The translations under genes and the position numbers were made by a program. Below are positions 1 through 8,897 of a stretch of 64,000 nt of DNA, piece after piece (the stretch's first letter is position 1; each line of letters starts with the position of its first letter). The DNA is from Sulfitobacter sp. DFL-14 (GTDB lineage: Bacteria > Pseudomonadota > Alphaproteobacteria > Rhodobacterales > Rhodobacteraceae): the NCBI RefSeq assembly GCF_003335585.1, contig NZ_QBFD01000015.1:196304-260303 (forward strand). Reading direction: 5' to 3'. The notes beneath the pieces are model-generated. The model searched no databases, had not been told where the DNA came from, and was given only the letters and a program-made list of their open reading frames with translations.

Positions 1-874
1 CTCCGGACCCATTAATCCTGCGCCGCCGCGCCAGCACGACAAGGTTCGACAGGAAAAGCGCACCGACCACGATGCCGCCGCCCAGCAACGCATAGCCCCC
101 CGGGTCTTCGCCGATAAAGAACCAGGCCAGCAGCGGCGCAAACACTGATTCCAGCAAGACAAGAAGCCCCACCTCCGCCGAGGTGATGTAGCGCGGACCC
201 AGCGCCAAAAGCACCGAACTGCACAGGATGAACCCCACATGCATTGCCACCAGCGGCGCCTGCTCCGGCTGTATCGCGCCGGGCTGCGCCCAGGGCAGGA
301 TCACCAGCGCGCCCAGCACATAACCCAGCGCCACGCCGGGCACCATCGACACCTGCCGGACCAGCCGCACCGCGGTCAGCCCCGCAGCAAAGACCGCCGA
401 AACCGCCAGCGCCAGCAGGTCACCTGCCAGCGATGCATTCGCCGTCTCGCCCGAGCCATAGGCGATTACCGCAAGTCCCGGCAACACTGCCGCCATAGTC
501 AGATACATGCGAAGGCTCAGCCGTTCGCCCAGTGCGACCCGGCTGAACAGGGCCGCAAAAACCGGCAGCGAGGCGATGATGAAAACAACATTGGCAACCG
601 AGGTGAGGCTGACCGCGATCACGAACATGACGCCACTGGCGCCGATGGCGATCACATAGATCAGCCCGGGCCATCCGGTCCGCCAGAACGCGCGGAACGG
701 CGCTGCCCCCTGCCAGACAAGCAGGGCTGCAAAGATCAGCAGACCCACCAGCAAGGCGCGCCAGAAGGCGACGGTCAGCGCCGGGGCGTCTATCAGGCGC
801 ACGAACAGGGAATCCGGCACGACGCACAGCACGCCGAACAACGTGATGAGCAGGCCCTTGAGTTGATCGTTCAT
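1..874 (-). CDS. EamA/DMT-family transporter, cut by the left window edge
   Basis: The reading frame opens at an ATG (complement of 872-874, protein start MNDQLKGLLITLFGV) and stays open to base 1, so about 290 residues are visible and the stop lies outside. The translation is almost entirely hydrophobic, about ten membrane segments in two repeats, with short basic loops such as RRRRINGSG at the visible end. That is the pattern of the EamA (DMT superfamily) inner-membrane metabolite exporters, which are usually about 290-300 residues, so little is missing. The substrate cannot be told from sequence. The next gene to the right is divergent, so this one is not in an operon with anything visible. 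Confidence 0.85.
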   Translation of the reverse strand, partial: MNDQLKGLLITLFGVLCVVPDSLFVRLIDAPALTVAFWRALLVGLLIFAALLVWQGAAPFRAFWRTGWPGLIYVIAIGASGVMFVIAVSLTSVANVVFIIASLPVFAALFSRVALGERLSLRMYLTMAAVLPGLAVIAYGSGETANASLAGDLLALAVSAVFAAGLTAVRLVRQVSMVPGVALGYVLGALVILPWAQPGAIQPEQAPLVAMHVGFILCSSVLLALGPRYITSAEVGLLVLLESVFAPLLAWFFIGEDPGGYALLGGGIVVGALFLSNLVVLARRRRINGSG

Positions 875-1428
875 GCCGCATCGGTGACAAATTTTCCGGG
901 CCGGGTAAAGTACCGATCAGAAGACGATATCCCGCGCAGATTCGGCGGCTGCGCCGGCAAGACCGGCAAAAACCGGCATTGACGCCGCATTCTAGACAAT
1001 TTTTCTGATGTTACCCGGCTGCTCCTTCAGCGGCGGCGAAGGCCGAACCACCGCCCGATCCGGTGCGGGCGACTGTCAGAGCTGCGCTGTCAGACTTGCC
1101 TCTGGGCGACAGCCAGACCGCCTGAAACGACGCTTTCCCTATGCCGCTGCCGCCAAAGAACACCGTAGCGGCCCGTTCGGAACATCCATGAAATCGGCCG
1201 GCGCGCGCCAGGCTTTCAGATCAGCAACCCGATTGTACATGTCATGCGCCCGCAGCGGCGGGACGGAAGGCCCGATGGGCTTGACCTTACGGGGGGGAGT
1301 GCGTGACACTCTGCTGGTACCCTGCGGGGTTTGACATAATACATGCAGGTCAACTGTATCACCCGATGTCCGAACAGGCATCAAATTGGCGGGCCATCGA
1401 CATCCCGCTGACAACAGAGAGGAAGACA
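875..1428. other. Gene-free stretch between divergent genes
   Basis: This 554-bp stretch separates the leftward EamA gene from the rightward solute-binding protein. The open frames in it have odd composition, no ribosome binding site and no recognisable family, so I do not call a gene. The only signal I can point to is a possible promoter near its right end, listed separately. Confidence 0.5.
1331..1360 (+). promoter_or_regulatory. Possible sigma-70 promoter for the solute-binding protein gene
   Basis: A perfect TTGACA hexamer lies at 1331-1336, about 95 bp before the start codon at 1429. The -10 candidate at 1355-1360 (TGTATC, 18-bp spacing) is weak, so this is only a suggestion. Confidence 0.3.
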
Positions 1429-3111
1429 ATGAAGCATCTTACACGTACCGGTAAACCGCTGCCGCAATCCATTCTGGATTCCGCTGAGGCCGCAAAAAGA
1501 GATCCGGTCAACCGCAGGGAATTCCTGGCGCTCGCCAGTGCATTCGGTGCGACCGCCGCCACCGCCTATGGCATGATCGGAATGACGCCACCGGCCTACG
1601 CCGATGCGCATGCCAACATGAAAGAGGGCGGCACCGTCCGCATGCAGATGGAAGTCCGCGCCCTAAAGGACCCGCGCACCTACGACTGGTCACAGATCGC
1701 GAACTTCTCGCGCGGTTGGCTGGAATACCTCGCCATCTGGGAAAACGACGGTACATTCAGCCCCGCCTTGCTGGAAAGCTGGGAAATCAACGACGACGCC
1801 ACCGAATACACATTGAACGTCCGTCAGGGTGTCAAATGGAACAACGGTGACGATTTCACCGCCGAAGACGTGGCGCGCAACATCACCGGCTGGTGCGACA
1901 AGTCGCTCGAAGGCAACTCCATGGCGGGCCGTTTCGCGTCGCTGATCGACGAAGAAACCGGTCAGGCGATCGAAGGCGCAATCGAAGTGGTCGACAGCCA
2001 CACCGTCAAGCTGAAGCTGCCGGTGTCCGACATCACCCTGATCCCCGGCATGGCCGATTATCCTGCGGCCATCGTGCCCGCGGATTTTGACGCCAACAAC
2101 ATGGTCGACAACCCCGTCGGCACCGGCCCCTACCTGCCTGAATCGCTCGAAGTGGGCGTGAAGGGTGTGCTGGTCAAGAATCCCGATCACACCTGGTGGG
2201 GTACTGAGGTCTATGGCGGGCCCTACATCGACCGTCTGGAGTACATCGACTACGGCACCGATCCTTCGGCCTGGATCGCCGCGGCGGAGGCCGAGGAAGT
2301 CGATGCCTTCTATTCCATGGAAGGCGAATACATCGACATCATGAGCACGCTGGACGGCTGGGTCGAGAACGAGATCGCGACTGCCGCGACCATCGTCATC
2401 CGGCCCAACCAGCTGGCTGAAGTCGATGGCAAGAAGCCCTACGAGGACAAGCGCGTGCGCCAGGCCATCGCGATGGCAGTAGACAACGAGATCCTGCTGG
2501 AACTCGGCTATGCCGGGCGCGGCATCGTCGCCGCCAACCACCACGTCGGCCCGATGCACCCGGAGTACGCGGAACTGCCGCCGCTCAAGGTCGATCCCGC
2601 CGCCGCCAAGGCGCTGATGGACGAAGCAGGCTACGGCGATTTCGAGCACGAGCTGTTCTCCATCGACGATGCCTGGCGCAAGGACACCACCGACGCGGTG
2701 GCGGCGCAGCTGCGGGACGCGGGCATCAACGTCAAGCGGACCATCCTGCCCGGCTCCACCTTCTGGAACGACTGGACGAAGTATCCGTTCAGCTCCACCA
2801 ACTGGAACGCGCGTCCGCTGGGCGTACAGATCTGGGCGCTGGCCTATCGCACGGGCGAGGCGTGGAACGAGTTCGGCTATTCCAGCCCCGAATTCGACGC
2901 TCTCCTGTCCGAGGCGCTGGCAACAGCAGATGTGGACAAGCGCCGCGAGCTGATGGCCAAGGGCGAAGCGATGCTGCAGGAGGATGGCGTGACGATCCAG
3001 CCCTACTGGCGGTCGCTCTACAACCACACCCGCGAAGGTCTGGTGGGCGCAGAGCACCATATCGGTTTCGAATACCATCCCGCACGGATGGCCTGGACCG
3101 GCGACGCGTAA
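1429..3111 (+). CDS. ABC transporter substrate-binding protein, family 5 (peptide/opine type), Tat-type signal
   Basis: This 560-residue protein is a periplasmic solute receptor of the DppA/OppA family. The start at 1429 is preceded by AGAGAGGAAG. A twin-arginine type leader follows an unusually long polar N-terminus: RREFLALAS at residues 29-37, then an Ala-rich hydrophobic stretch and a cleavage-like AYADA. The mature part shows family 5 hallmarks, for example the early [17 protein letters not shown] segment. No permease or ATPase gene is adjacent, so its partners are elsewhere. It converges on the D-amino-acid gene cluster. Uptake of peptides or D-amino-acid compounds is only a guess from that position. 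Confidence 0.88.
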   Translation: MKHLTRTGKPLPQSILDSAEAAKRDPVNRREFLALASAFGATAATAYGMIGMTPPAYADAHANMKEGGTVRMQMEVRALKDPRTYDWSQIANFSRGWLEYLAIWENDGTFSPALLESWEINDDATEYTLNVRQGVKWNNGDDFTAEDVARNITGWCDKSLEGNSMAGRFASLIDEETGQAIEGAIEVVDSHTVKLKLPVSDITLIPGMADYPAAIVPADFDANNMVDNPVGTGPYLPESLEVGVKGVLVKNPDHTWWGTEVYGGPYIDRLEYIDYGTDPSAWIAAAEAEEVDAFYSMEGEYIDIMSTLDGWVENEIATAATIVIRPNQLAEVDGKKPYEDKRVRQAIAMAVDNEILLELGYAGRGIVAANHHVGPMHPEYAELPPLKVDPAAAKALMDEAGYGDFEHELFSIDDAWRKDTTDAVAAQLRDAGINVKRTILPGSTFWNDWTKYPFSSTNWNARPLGVQIWALAYRTGEAWNEFGYSSPEFDALLSEALATADVDKRRELMAKGEAMLQEDGVTIQPYWRSLYNHTREGLVGAEHHIGFEYHPARMAWTGDA

Positions 3112-3132
3112 GCGCCGATCTTGCCAAACAAC

Positions 3133-3161
3133 AAAGGGCCGCGTTTATCGCGGCCCTTTTC
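3133..3161 (+). terminator. Rho-independent terminator
   Basis: An 11-bp perfect stem (AAAGGGCCGCG at 3133-3143 with its complement at 3149-3159), a TTTAT loop and a T-rich tail lie 21 bp after the binding-protein stop. The A/T symmetry means it may also serve the leftward aminotransferase gene, which ends at 3186. Confidence 0.9.
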
Positions 3162-3185
3162 TATTCGGAATTGTAATTCAGGCGG

Positions 3186-4043
3186 TCAGACCGCCGCCTT
3201 GCGCATCTCGTCAAGATAGATTTCCCGCAGGCGCGGGGCCACACGGCCCGGCATACCATCGCCCAGCGCCACGCCATCGATCTCTACCACCGGCATGACA
3301 AAGGCCGAGGCAGAGGTGGTGAAGGCTTCGTCCGCCTCCTTGGCCTCGTCGATGGTAAAGTTGCGCTCTTCCACTTCCATCTGCGCCTCGCGGGCAAACC
3401 GCAGCACCGCGGCACGGGTGATGCCGTGCAGGATGTCGTTGCTGAGGGCGCGGGTAATGATCTTGTTGCCCTTCACGATATAGGCGTTGTTCGACGTGCC
3501 TTCGGTCACGAAACCATCCTCGACCATCCAGGCATCGTCGCAACCGGCCTTCTTGGCCATCATCTTGCCCATGGAGGGATAGAGCAGCTGCACCGTCTTG
3601 ATGTCGCGGCGGCCCCAGCGGATGTCCTCGATGCTGATGACCTTGGCCCCTTTCCGTGCCGCCGGATTATCGGCCAGGCCGGGCTTGTTCTGGGTGAACA
3701 ACACGATGGTCGGCTCGGTCTCGGGCGCGGGATAGGCGAAATCGCGGTCGCCGTCAGACCCGCGTGTGATCTGCAAATACACCAGCCCCTCGTCGATCCC
3801 GTTCAGGCGCACCAGCTCGCGATGCACCTCCAGCAGATCATCCTTGCTGATCGGGTTCTTCATCTCCAGCTCGTTCAGAGAGCGGCTGAGGCGCACGGCA
3901 TGGCCGTCGAAATCAATCAGCTTGCCATCCAGCACGGATGTAACCTCGTATACGCCATCAGCCATCAGGAACCCCCGGTCAAAGATCGAGACCCGCGCCT
4001 CGTCCTCGGGGAGGTATTCGCCGTTCACATAGACTGTCCGCAT
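3186..4043 (-). CDS. dat: D-amino-acid aminotransferase (class IV PLP enzyme)
   Basis: The 285-residue product is a fold-type IV PLP aminotransferase. The PLP lysine is K149 in GRRDIKTVQLLYP, and the phosphate/cofactor segment TEGTSNNAYIV has E181. The DIK-x-x-x-LL context fits D-alanine/D-amino-acid transaminases better than branched-chain BCAT or 4-amino-4-deoxychorismate lyase, but those relatives cannot be excluded. The expected reaction is D-alanine plus 2-oxoglutarate to pyruvate plus D-glutamate in the cytoplasm. Its neighbours upstream on the same strand are DgcA- and DgcN-like genes, which act on D-glutamate, so the context supports a D-amino-acid catabolic role. A 214-bp gap holding duplicated hairpins separates it from dgcA. 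Confidence 0.85.
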   Translation of the reverse strand: MRTVYVNGEYLPEDEARVSIFDRGFLMADGVYEVTSVLDGKLIDFDGHAVRLSRSLNELEMKNPISKDDLLEVHRELVRLNGIDEGLVYLQITRGSDGDRDFAYPAPETEPTIVLFTQNKPGLADNPAARKGAKVISIEDIRWGRRDIKTVQLLYPSMGKMMAKKAGCDDAWMVEDGFVTEGTSNNAYIVKGNKIITRALSNDILHGITRAAVLRFAREAQMEVEERNFTIDEAKEADEAFTTSASAFVMPVVEIDGVALGDGMPGRVAPRLREIYLDEMRKAAV

Positions 4044-4140
4044 CTTCTCAATCCTCTTTCAGCGGGCGACGCCCGTCCTGTTTTGTCCGGGTCCGACATG
4101 GCCCGGACGCTGCCGCCTGTCCATCCCTTTTGCGGCCCCA

Positions 4141-4257
4141 GGGCTCCGCCCGTTCGGCGCTGCAAAGCGCCACCGGAGCTTTTCCGGGACGCGCCATTCC
4201 CGGGGCTCCGCCCGTTCGGCGCTGCAAAGCGCCACCGGAGCTTTTCCGGGACGCGCC
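4141..4257. repeat. Tandem pair of identical 55-bp structured units
   Basis: Bases 4141-4195 and 4203-4257 are identical over 55 bp, with a 62-bp period. Each unit can fold: outer arms GCTCCG/CGGAGC enclose an inner perfect stem GGCGCT-GCAA-AGCGCC with a GNRA-type tetraloop, and CCGGA/TCCGG forms a competing hairpin. The second copy runs up to the stop codon of the DgcA-like gene. It may be a transcript-stabilising or terminating element between dgcA and dat. I do not see a third copy in the window. Confidence 0.85.
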
Positions 4258-5223
4258 TCACCCCCAAAGGGCGGCGCGCGGCGGGTGCACCCCGGCGGCG
4301 TCGAACGTCAGGGCATTTTCGCGGTCCTCGCCCAGAAGCAGCGGCCCGTCAAGATCAACCACACGCGCCCCCTGGGCGACCAATGTCGCGGGCGCCATCG
4401 CCAGCGACGATCCGACCATACAGCCAACCATCACGTCGAATCCTTCGGCCAGCGCCGCCGCCCGCAGTTCCAGCGCCTCGGTCAGACCGCCGGTCTTGTC
4501 CAGCTTGATGTTGACCACATCGTATTTACCCTTGAGATGCGGCAGGCTGGCGCGATCATGTGCGCTTTCATCCGCACAGACCGGCACCGGCCGGTCCAAC
4601 CCGATCAGGGCGTCATCCTCGCCCGCGGGCAGCGGTTGTTCCACCAGCGCCACCCCAAGGCGGACCAGATGCGGGGCGAGATCGGCATAGACCGCCGCCG
4701 ACCAGCCTTCGTTTGCATCCACGATAATGGTCGATTTCGGCGCACCGGCGCGGACCGCCTCAAGACGGGGCATATCGTCCGGCGTCCCCAGCTTGATCTT
4801 CAACAGGGGGCGATGGGCATTTTTCGCCGCCTGCGCCTGCATTTCCGCAGGTTCGGCCAGGGACAGGGTATAGGCGGTGATCTCGGGCCCCGGTTCCGGC
4901 AGACCGGCCAGTTCCCACACCCGCTTTCCGGCGCGCTTTGCCTCAAGGTCCCACAGGGCGCAATCCACCGCATTGCGTGCAGCGCCTGCGGGCAAAAGGT
5001 CATAAAGGCCCGCACGGGTCAGATTGCCGCTCAACCCCTCGATCTGCGCCGCGACACTGTCCAGCGTTTCCTCATAGCGCGCATAGGGCACACATTCTCC
5101 CCAGCCCGTCACGCCATCCGCGTGGATGCGCACCGTCAGCACCTTTGCTTCGGTCCGCGAACCGCGCGATATGGTAAAGACCTGTGCCAGCGGAAAGACA
5201 TCCCGGCTCACTTCTATGCGCAT
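4258..5223 (-). CDS. dgcA: Enolase-superfamily epimerase, probable N-acetyl-D-glutamate racemase DgcA
   Basis: The 321-residue product belongs to the muconate-lactonizing/dipeptide-epimerase branch of the enolase superfamily. It shows the catalytic K142-I-K144 motif, metal ligands D169 (IVDANEGW), E195 (VEQPL) and D218 (CADES), and the second lysine segment NIKLDKTGG at 238-246. By sequence alone it could be an L-Ala-D/L-Glu epimerase. The adjacent DUF1611 gene makes the recently described DgcA role (N-acetyl-D-glutamate to N-acetyl-L-glutamate) more likely. The start is the ATG at 5223, preceded by a GAGGAG site. The longer frame to 5322 would overlap dgcN and has no such site. Confidence 0.8.
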   Translation of the reverse strand: MRIEVSRDVFPLAQVFTISRGSRTEAKVLTVRIHADGVTGWGECVPYARYEETLDSVAAQIEGLSGNLTRAGLYDLLPAGAARNAVDCALWDLEAKRAGKRVWELAGLPEPGPEITAYTLSLAEPAEMQAQAAKNAHRPLLKIKLGTPDDMPRLEAVRAGAPKSTIIVDANEGWSAAVYADLAPHLVRLGVALVEQPLPAGEDDALIGLDRPVPVCADESAHDRASLPHLKGKYDVVNIKLDKTGGLTEALELRAAALAEGFDVMVGCMVGSSLAMAPATLVAQGARVVDLDGPLLLGEDRENALTFDAAGVHPPRAALWG

Positions 5224-5262
5224 GACCGCTCCTCTTTTTGGCCAAAAATATCCAATCCCGAA
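5224..5262 (-). promoter_or_regulatory. Palindromic TTTTTGGCCAAAAA motif ahead of dgcA
   Basis: Between dgcN and dgcA the leftward strand reads ATATTTTTGGCCAAAAAGAG just before the ribosome binding site. TTTTTGGCCAAAAA is a perfect 14-bp palindrome. Almost the same sequence, with one change, precedes the SelD-fusion gene at about 17500-17525. Its role is unknown. It may be a common intergenic element of this lineage. Confidence 0.5.
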
Positions 5263-5281
5263 CGCGCTGCGGTCGCGACGG

Positions 5282-6283
5282 TCAAAGGACTTCCAGCGCC
5301 TCGGCCAGGCGTGCGGCACCATGGCGGAAGGGATCGACCGCAGGCAGGCCCAGCTCGGCCTCTACCTTCCTGAGATATTCGTCTGCTTCCTGCTCGGTCA
5401 GATGCTGCGTGTTCACCGATATGCCGACGACCTTGCAATCCGGGTTCGCCACCCGAGCCAGGGTCAGCGCCACGTCGCGCACCGCTTCCAGCGAAGGCGG
5501 TGTGTAATCGGGCAGACCCCGCATATGCGGGCGCGTCGGCTCGTGGCACAGGATCAGCGCATCGGGCTGACCGCCATGGATCAGCGCAAGCGTCACGCCG
5601 GAATAGCTGACGTGGAACAGGCTGCCCTGCCCCTCGATGATGTCCCAGTGATCGGGGTCGTTGTCAGGTGTCAGGTATTCCACGGCCCCGGCCATGAAAT
5701 CGGCAATCACAGCGTCCAGCGGCACGCCGGACCCGGTGATCAGGATGCCGGTCTGCCCGGTGGCCCGGAAGGTGCTTTTCATGCCGCGCTCGCGCATCGC
5801 CACGTCCAGCGCCAGCGCCGTGTACATCTTGCCCACTGAACAATCTGTACCGACCGCCAGAACCCGTTTGCCGGTACGCTTTTTGCCATTGGCGATCGGG
5901 TATTCCACGTTCGGCACCCGGACGTCATGCAGGGTGCCGCCATTGACCTGGGAGGCGGCGACCAGCACGCCTTCATTGGCCAGCAGATTGTGCAGGCCCG
6001 ATGCCAGGTCGAACCCCATGTTCAGCGCTTCTACCAGCACCTCTTTCCAGGCAGCGGAAATCACCCCGCCCCGGTTGGCCACGCCGATCACCAGCGTCTT
6101 GGCACCGGCTTCCTTTGCCTCTGCCAGGGTCATGTCCTTGAGACCCACATCCGCCTTGCACCCCGCCATGCGGAACTGGCCCACTGCATTTTCGGGGCGC
6201 CAGTCCTTGATGCCCTGGGCCACCTTCGCGGCAAGCTGGTCAGGCGCATCGCCAAGGAACAACAGATATGGGGTCTCGATCAT
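5282..6283 (-). CDS. dgcN: DUF1611 protein, probable D-glutamate N-acetyltransferase DgcN
   Basis: The 333-residue product matches the DUF1611 family, with an N-terminal Rossmann-like domain and a C-terminal P-loop domain. A Walker-A-like GTDCSVGKM is at residues 145-153, and EGQGSLFH and GGQPDALILCHEPTR follow. Members of this family (DgcN) have been reported to acetylate D-glutamate in marine bacteria, with DgcA then racemising the product. The start at 6283 has GGAGAG just upstream, and the longer frame to 6355 lacks a site. dgcA follows after 58 bp, so the two are probably co-transcribed. The promoter region is shared with mcl1, which diverges. Confidence 0.8.
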   Translation of the reverse strand: MIETPYLLFLGDAPDQLAAKVAQGIKDWRPENAVGQFRMAGCKADVGLKDMTLAEAKEAGAKTLVIGVANRGGVISAAWKEVLVEALNMGFDLASGLHNLLANEGVLVAASQVNGGTLHDVRVPNVEYPIANGKKRTGKRVLAVGTDCSVGKMYTALALDVAMRERGMKSTFRATGQTGILITGSGVPLDAVIADFMAGAVEYLTPDNDPDHWDIIEGQGSLFHVSYSGVTLALIHGGQPDALILCHEPTRPHMRGLPDYTPPSLEAVRDVALTLARVANPDCKVVGISVNTQHLTEQEADEYLRKVEAELGLPAVDPFRHGAARLAEALEVL

Positions 6284-6332
6284 GGCAGGCTCTCCAATAA
6301 GGTGGTTTGTCATATCTTCCGCCATGTGGCAC

Positions 6333-6497
6333 GCAAATCGATTGCAATTCTGCAAGCGACAGCGTCACGACGACAAGTTTCCAGCGTCAAGCCTGATATA
6401 TGTGCAAGAATATTGCAACCGCCGCGCCAATGAAATGCTGCACGTGCGAAATCCGGCTTGCAGCTTGCCGCGCAATTTAATACCTGATTGCATCAGG
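6333..6497. promoter_or_regulatory. Divergent dgcN/mcl1 regulatory region with TTGCAA motifs and a palindrome
   Basis: TTGCAA occurs at 6342-6347 and 6413-6418, with further TGCAA half-copies at 6351-6355 and 6403-6407. A perfect 6-bp inverted repeat, CCTGAT-TGC-ATCAGG, lies at 6483-6497, about 38 bp before the mcl1 start. TTGCAA-type motifs are bound by short-chain fatty-acyl-CoA regulators of the ScfR/PccR group in Rhodobacter, so control of mcl1 by such a protein is possible but unproven. Confidence 0.35.
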
Positions 6498-6534
6498 AAA
6501 ATCGTAATATTATTTCGCCACGAAGGAATCCACC

Positions 6535-7494
6535 ATGTCTTTCCGCATCCAGCCCACGCCGCCCGCCCGCCCGAATCGCTGCCAGTTGTTCGGCCCCGGC
6601 TCCAACAAGAAACTCTTTGAAAAGATGGCGGCCTCTGCAGCGGATGTGATCAATCTCGATCTGGAGGATTCCGTAGGGCCCAATGACAAGGACATGGCCC
6701 GCGCCAATGTGATCGAGGCGATCAACACCGTCGACTGGGGCAACAAGACCCTTTCGGTGCGCATCAACAGCCTTGATACGCCTTACTGGTATCGCGATGT
6801 AGTGGATCTTCTGGAACAGGCCTCTGAACGGCTCGACATGATCATGATCCCGAAAGTGGGCTGCGCGGCGGACATCTACGCCGTCGACGCACTTGTGACG
6901 GCGATCGAGGCCGCCAAGGGGCGCACCAAGCGGATTGCGCTTGAGGTCATCATCGAATCCGCCGCCGGCATCGCCCATGTTGAAGAGATCGCCGCATCTT
7001 CTCCCCGGCTTGAGGCGATGAGCCTTGGTGCCGCAGATTTCGCGGCCTCCATGGGGATGCAGACCACCGGGATCGGCGGCACGCAGGAAAACTACTACAT
7101 GCTGCACGAGGGCCAGAAACATTGGTCCGACCCCTGGCACTGGGCGCAGACCGCCATTGTCGCCGCCTGCCGGACCCATGGCATCCTGCCTGTGGATGGC
7201 CCCTTTGGCGATTTCTCCGACGACGAAGGCTGCCGGGCGCAGGCGCGCCGCTCTGCCACGCTGGGCATGGTCGGCAAATGGGCCATTCACCCGAAACAGA
7301 TCGCGATCTCCAACGAGGTCTTCACCCCCTCGGAAGAAGCGGTCACCGAAGCGCGCGAAATCCTGGCCGCGATGGAGCAGGCCAAAGCCAATGGCGAGGG
7401 GGCGACGGTCTATAAGGGTCGCCTTGTCGATATCGCCAGCATCAAGCAGGCCGAAGTGATCGTGCGCCAGTCAGAAATGATTGCGAACAGCTGA
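6535..7494 (+). CDS. mcl1: L-malyl-CoA/beta-methylmalyl-CoA lyase
   Basis: The 319-residue product is a CitE-like lyase closely resembling Rhodobacter Mcl1. It begins SFRIQPTPPARPNRCQLFGP, carries the acidic metal-binding segment INLDLEDSV and IIESAAGI, and has the FAASMGMQTTGIGGTQENYY core. Mcl1 cleaves L-malyl-CoA to acetyl-CoA plus glyoxylate and beta-methylmalyl-CoA to propionyl-CoA plus glyoxylate. It serves the ethylmalonyl-CoA pathway for acetate assimilation, which would suit the acetyl units released from taurine further right in the window. The GGAA site sits 8 nt before the ATG. It diverges from dgcN. Confidence 0.94.
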   Translation: MSFRIQPTPPARPNRCQLFGPGSNKKLFEKMAASAADVINLDLEDSVGPNDKDMARANVIEAINTVDWGNKTLSVRINSLDTPYWYRDVVDLLEQASERLDMIMIPKVGCAADIYAVDALVTAIEAAKGRTKRIALEVIIESAAGIAHVEEIAASSPRLEAMSLGAADFAASMGMQTTGIGGTQENYYMLHEGQKHWSDPWHWAQTAIVAACRTHGILPVDGPFGDFSDDEGCRAQARRSATLGMVGKWAIHPKQIAISNEVFTPSEEAVTEAREILAAMEQAKANGEGATVYKGRLVDIASIKQAEVIVRQSEMIANS

Positions 7495-7542
7495 ATTCTG
7501 CCTTCAACCTGCCGGGTCGGCCCCTTTTGACAGGAGGCCGGC

Positions 7543-7695
7543 TCAGACCATCTGCTGCTGCGCCGGGGGCAGCTGATCGGCGGCATCACTGCCAAAGCTG
7601 ACCCGATGCTGGTAGATCGCCATGGCCACAACTGTGCCAAGCATGCCCGCGAGGATGTAATTTACCAGCGCCACCTTTGGCCCCTTTACCAACAT
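7543..7695 (-). CDS. 50-residue single-span membrane microprotein
   Basis: This short frame starts at ATG (complement of 7693-7695) with AAGG just upstream and ends with TGA at 7543-7545. The N-terminal half is a likely membrane segment (VALVNYILAGMLGTVVAMAIY) after a basic start MLVKGPK. The polar tail is rich in Gln and Pro (QLPPAQQQMV). I do not recognise a family. It lies in a 434-bp gap between mcl1 and accA and is transcribed against both. It looks real because of its composition and ribosome site, but similar small frames can arise by chance. Confidence 0.55.
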   Translation of the reverse strand: MLVKGPKVALVNYILAGMLGTVVAMAIYQHRVSFGSDAADQLPPAQQQMV

Positions 7696-7928
7696 ATTTC
7701 TGCCTTAATCCAAGGCCCACCCTTCACCTGACCCGGGGTTCTCGCAAGGAAAACAAGGAAAACACACTGTTTCCGCGAGGTTTTTCGCCTTAATTGCGCC
7801 GCATTTATCCGACTGTCCCCGGTGGCGAAACACGGGGACACGCACGCGCGCCCCCGCCGCCCCGATGCCGCCGCGTTGCAAAGCGCCGCAACTGCGGCCA
7901 TATATCGGGCAACAAGGCGGAGCATTAC

Positions 7929-8891
7929 ATGACGCAGTATCTGGATTTTGAGAAACCCCTGGCAGAGATCGAGGGCAAGGCGGAAGAATTGCGCGCCATG
8001 GCGCGCGAAAACGGGGAAATGGACATCACGGCCGAGGCCAAGGCGCTGGATGCCAAGGCAGCCAGCCTGCTTGAGGAAATCTATGGCTCTCTGACCCCCT
8101 GGCGCAAATGCCAGGTTGCCCGGCACCCCGAGCGCCCGCATTGCGAACACTACATCAAGGCCCTTTTCACCGAATTCACGCCGCTGGCAGGCGACCGCAA
8201 CTTTGCCGACGATCTGGCGGTCATGGGCGGCCTTGCACGTTTTGGCGACCGCCCCGTCATGGTGATTGGCCATGAGAAGGGCAATGATACCAAATCCCGG
8301 ATCGAGCGGAATTTCGGCATGGCCCGCCCCGAAGGTTACCGCAAGGCGGTGCGCCTGATGGAACTGGCCGGCAAGTTCGGCCTGCCAGTGATCACGCTGG
8401 TGGATACGCCCGGGGCCTATCCCGGCAAGGGGGCCGAGGAACGTGGCCAGTCCGAGGCGATTGCGCGCTCCACCGAGAAATGCCTGCAGATCGGCGTGCC
8501 GCTGGTGAGTGTGATCATCGGCGAGGGTGGATCGGGCGGCGCTGTCGCCTTTGCCACCGCCAACCGGGTCGCGATGCTGGAACATGCGGTCTATTCCGTG
8601 ATCACCCCTGAGGGCTGCGCATCGATTCTCTGGAAGGATTCCGAAAAGATGCGCGAGGCCGCAGAGGCCATGCGCCTGACCGCCGATGACCTGCGCAAAC
8701 TGGGCGTCACTGACAGGATCATCACCGAACCGAAAGGCGGCGCGCACCGCGATGCCCCTGCCGCGATCAAGGCCGTTGGCGGCGCAATTGCCGCCATGCT
8801 GAAAGAGCTCGACGGCAAGGATGCTGCCGCCCTGATCGCCGACCGTCGCAAGAAATACCTGGACATGGGCGCCAAGGGCCTGGCCGCCTGA
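7929..8891 (+). CDS. accA: Acetyl-CoA carboxylase carboxyltransferase subunit alpha
   Basis: The 320-residue product is the alpha subunit of the acetyl-CoA carboxyltransferase, which works with AccD to move carboxyl from biotin to acetyl-CoA in fatty acid synthesis. The N-terminal helix [17 protein letters not shown], the ARHPERPH segment and the crotonase-fold core [17 protein letters not shown] and GEGGSGGA are all typical, as is the length. The start at 7929 follows GGCGGAG. The frame extends upstream to 7794, but that part has no family match and no ribosome site. Confidence 0.97.
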   Translation: MTQYLDFEKPLAEIEGKAEELRAMARENGEMDITAEAKALDAKAASLLEEIYGSLTPWRKCQVARHPERPHCEHYIKALFTEFTPLAGDRNFADDLAVMGGLARFGDRPVMVIGHEKGNDTKSRIERNFGMARPEGYRKAVRLMELAGKFGLPVITLVDTPGAYPGKGAEERGQSEAIARSTEKCLQIGVPLVSVIIGEGGSGGAVAFATANRVAMLEHAVYSVITPEGCASILWKDSEKMREAAEAMRLTADDLRKLGVTDRIITEPKGGAHRDAPAAIKAVGGAIAAMLKELDGKDAAALIADRRKKYLDMGAKGLAA

Positions 8892-8897
8892 TGCCCC

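Noticed and set aside
1139..1429. Minus-strand frame of 96 codons in the gap before the solute-binding protein
   Set aside because: No ribosome site, odd composition, and it would cover the promoter of the next gene.
1690..3078. Minus-strand open frame of 462 codons inside the solute-binding protein gene
   Set aside because: Antisense shadow. The plus frame has a Tat leader and family 5 features.
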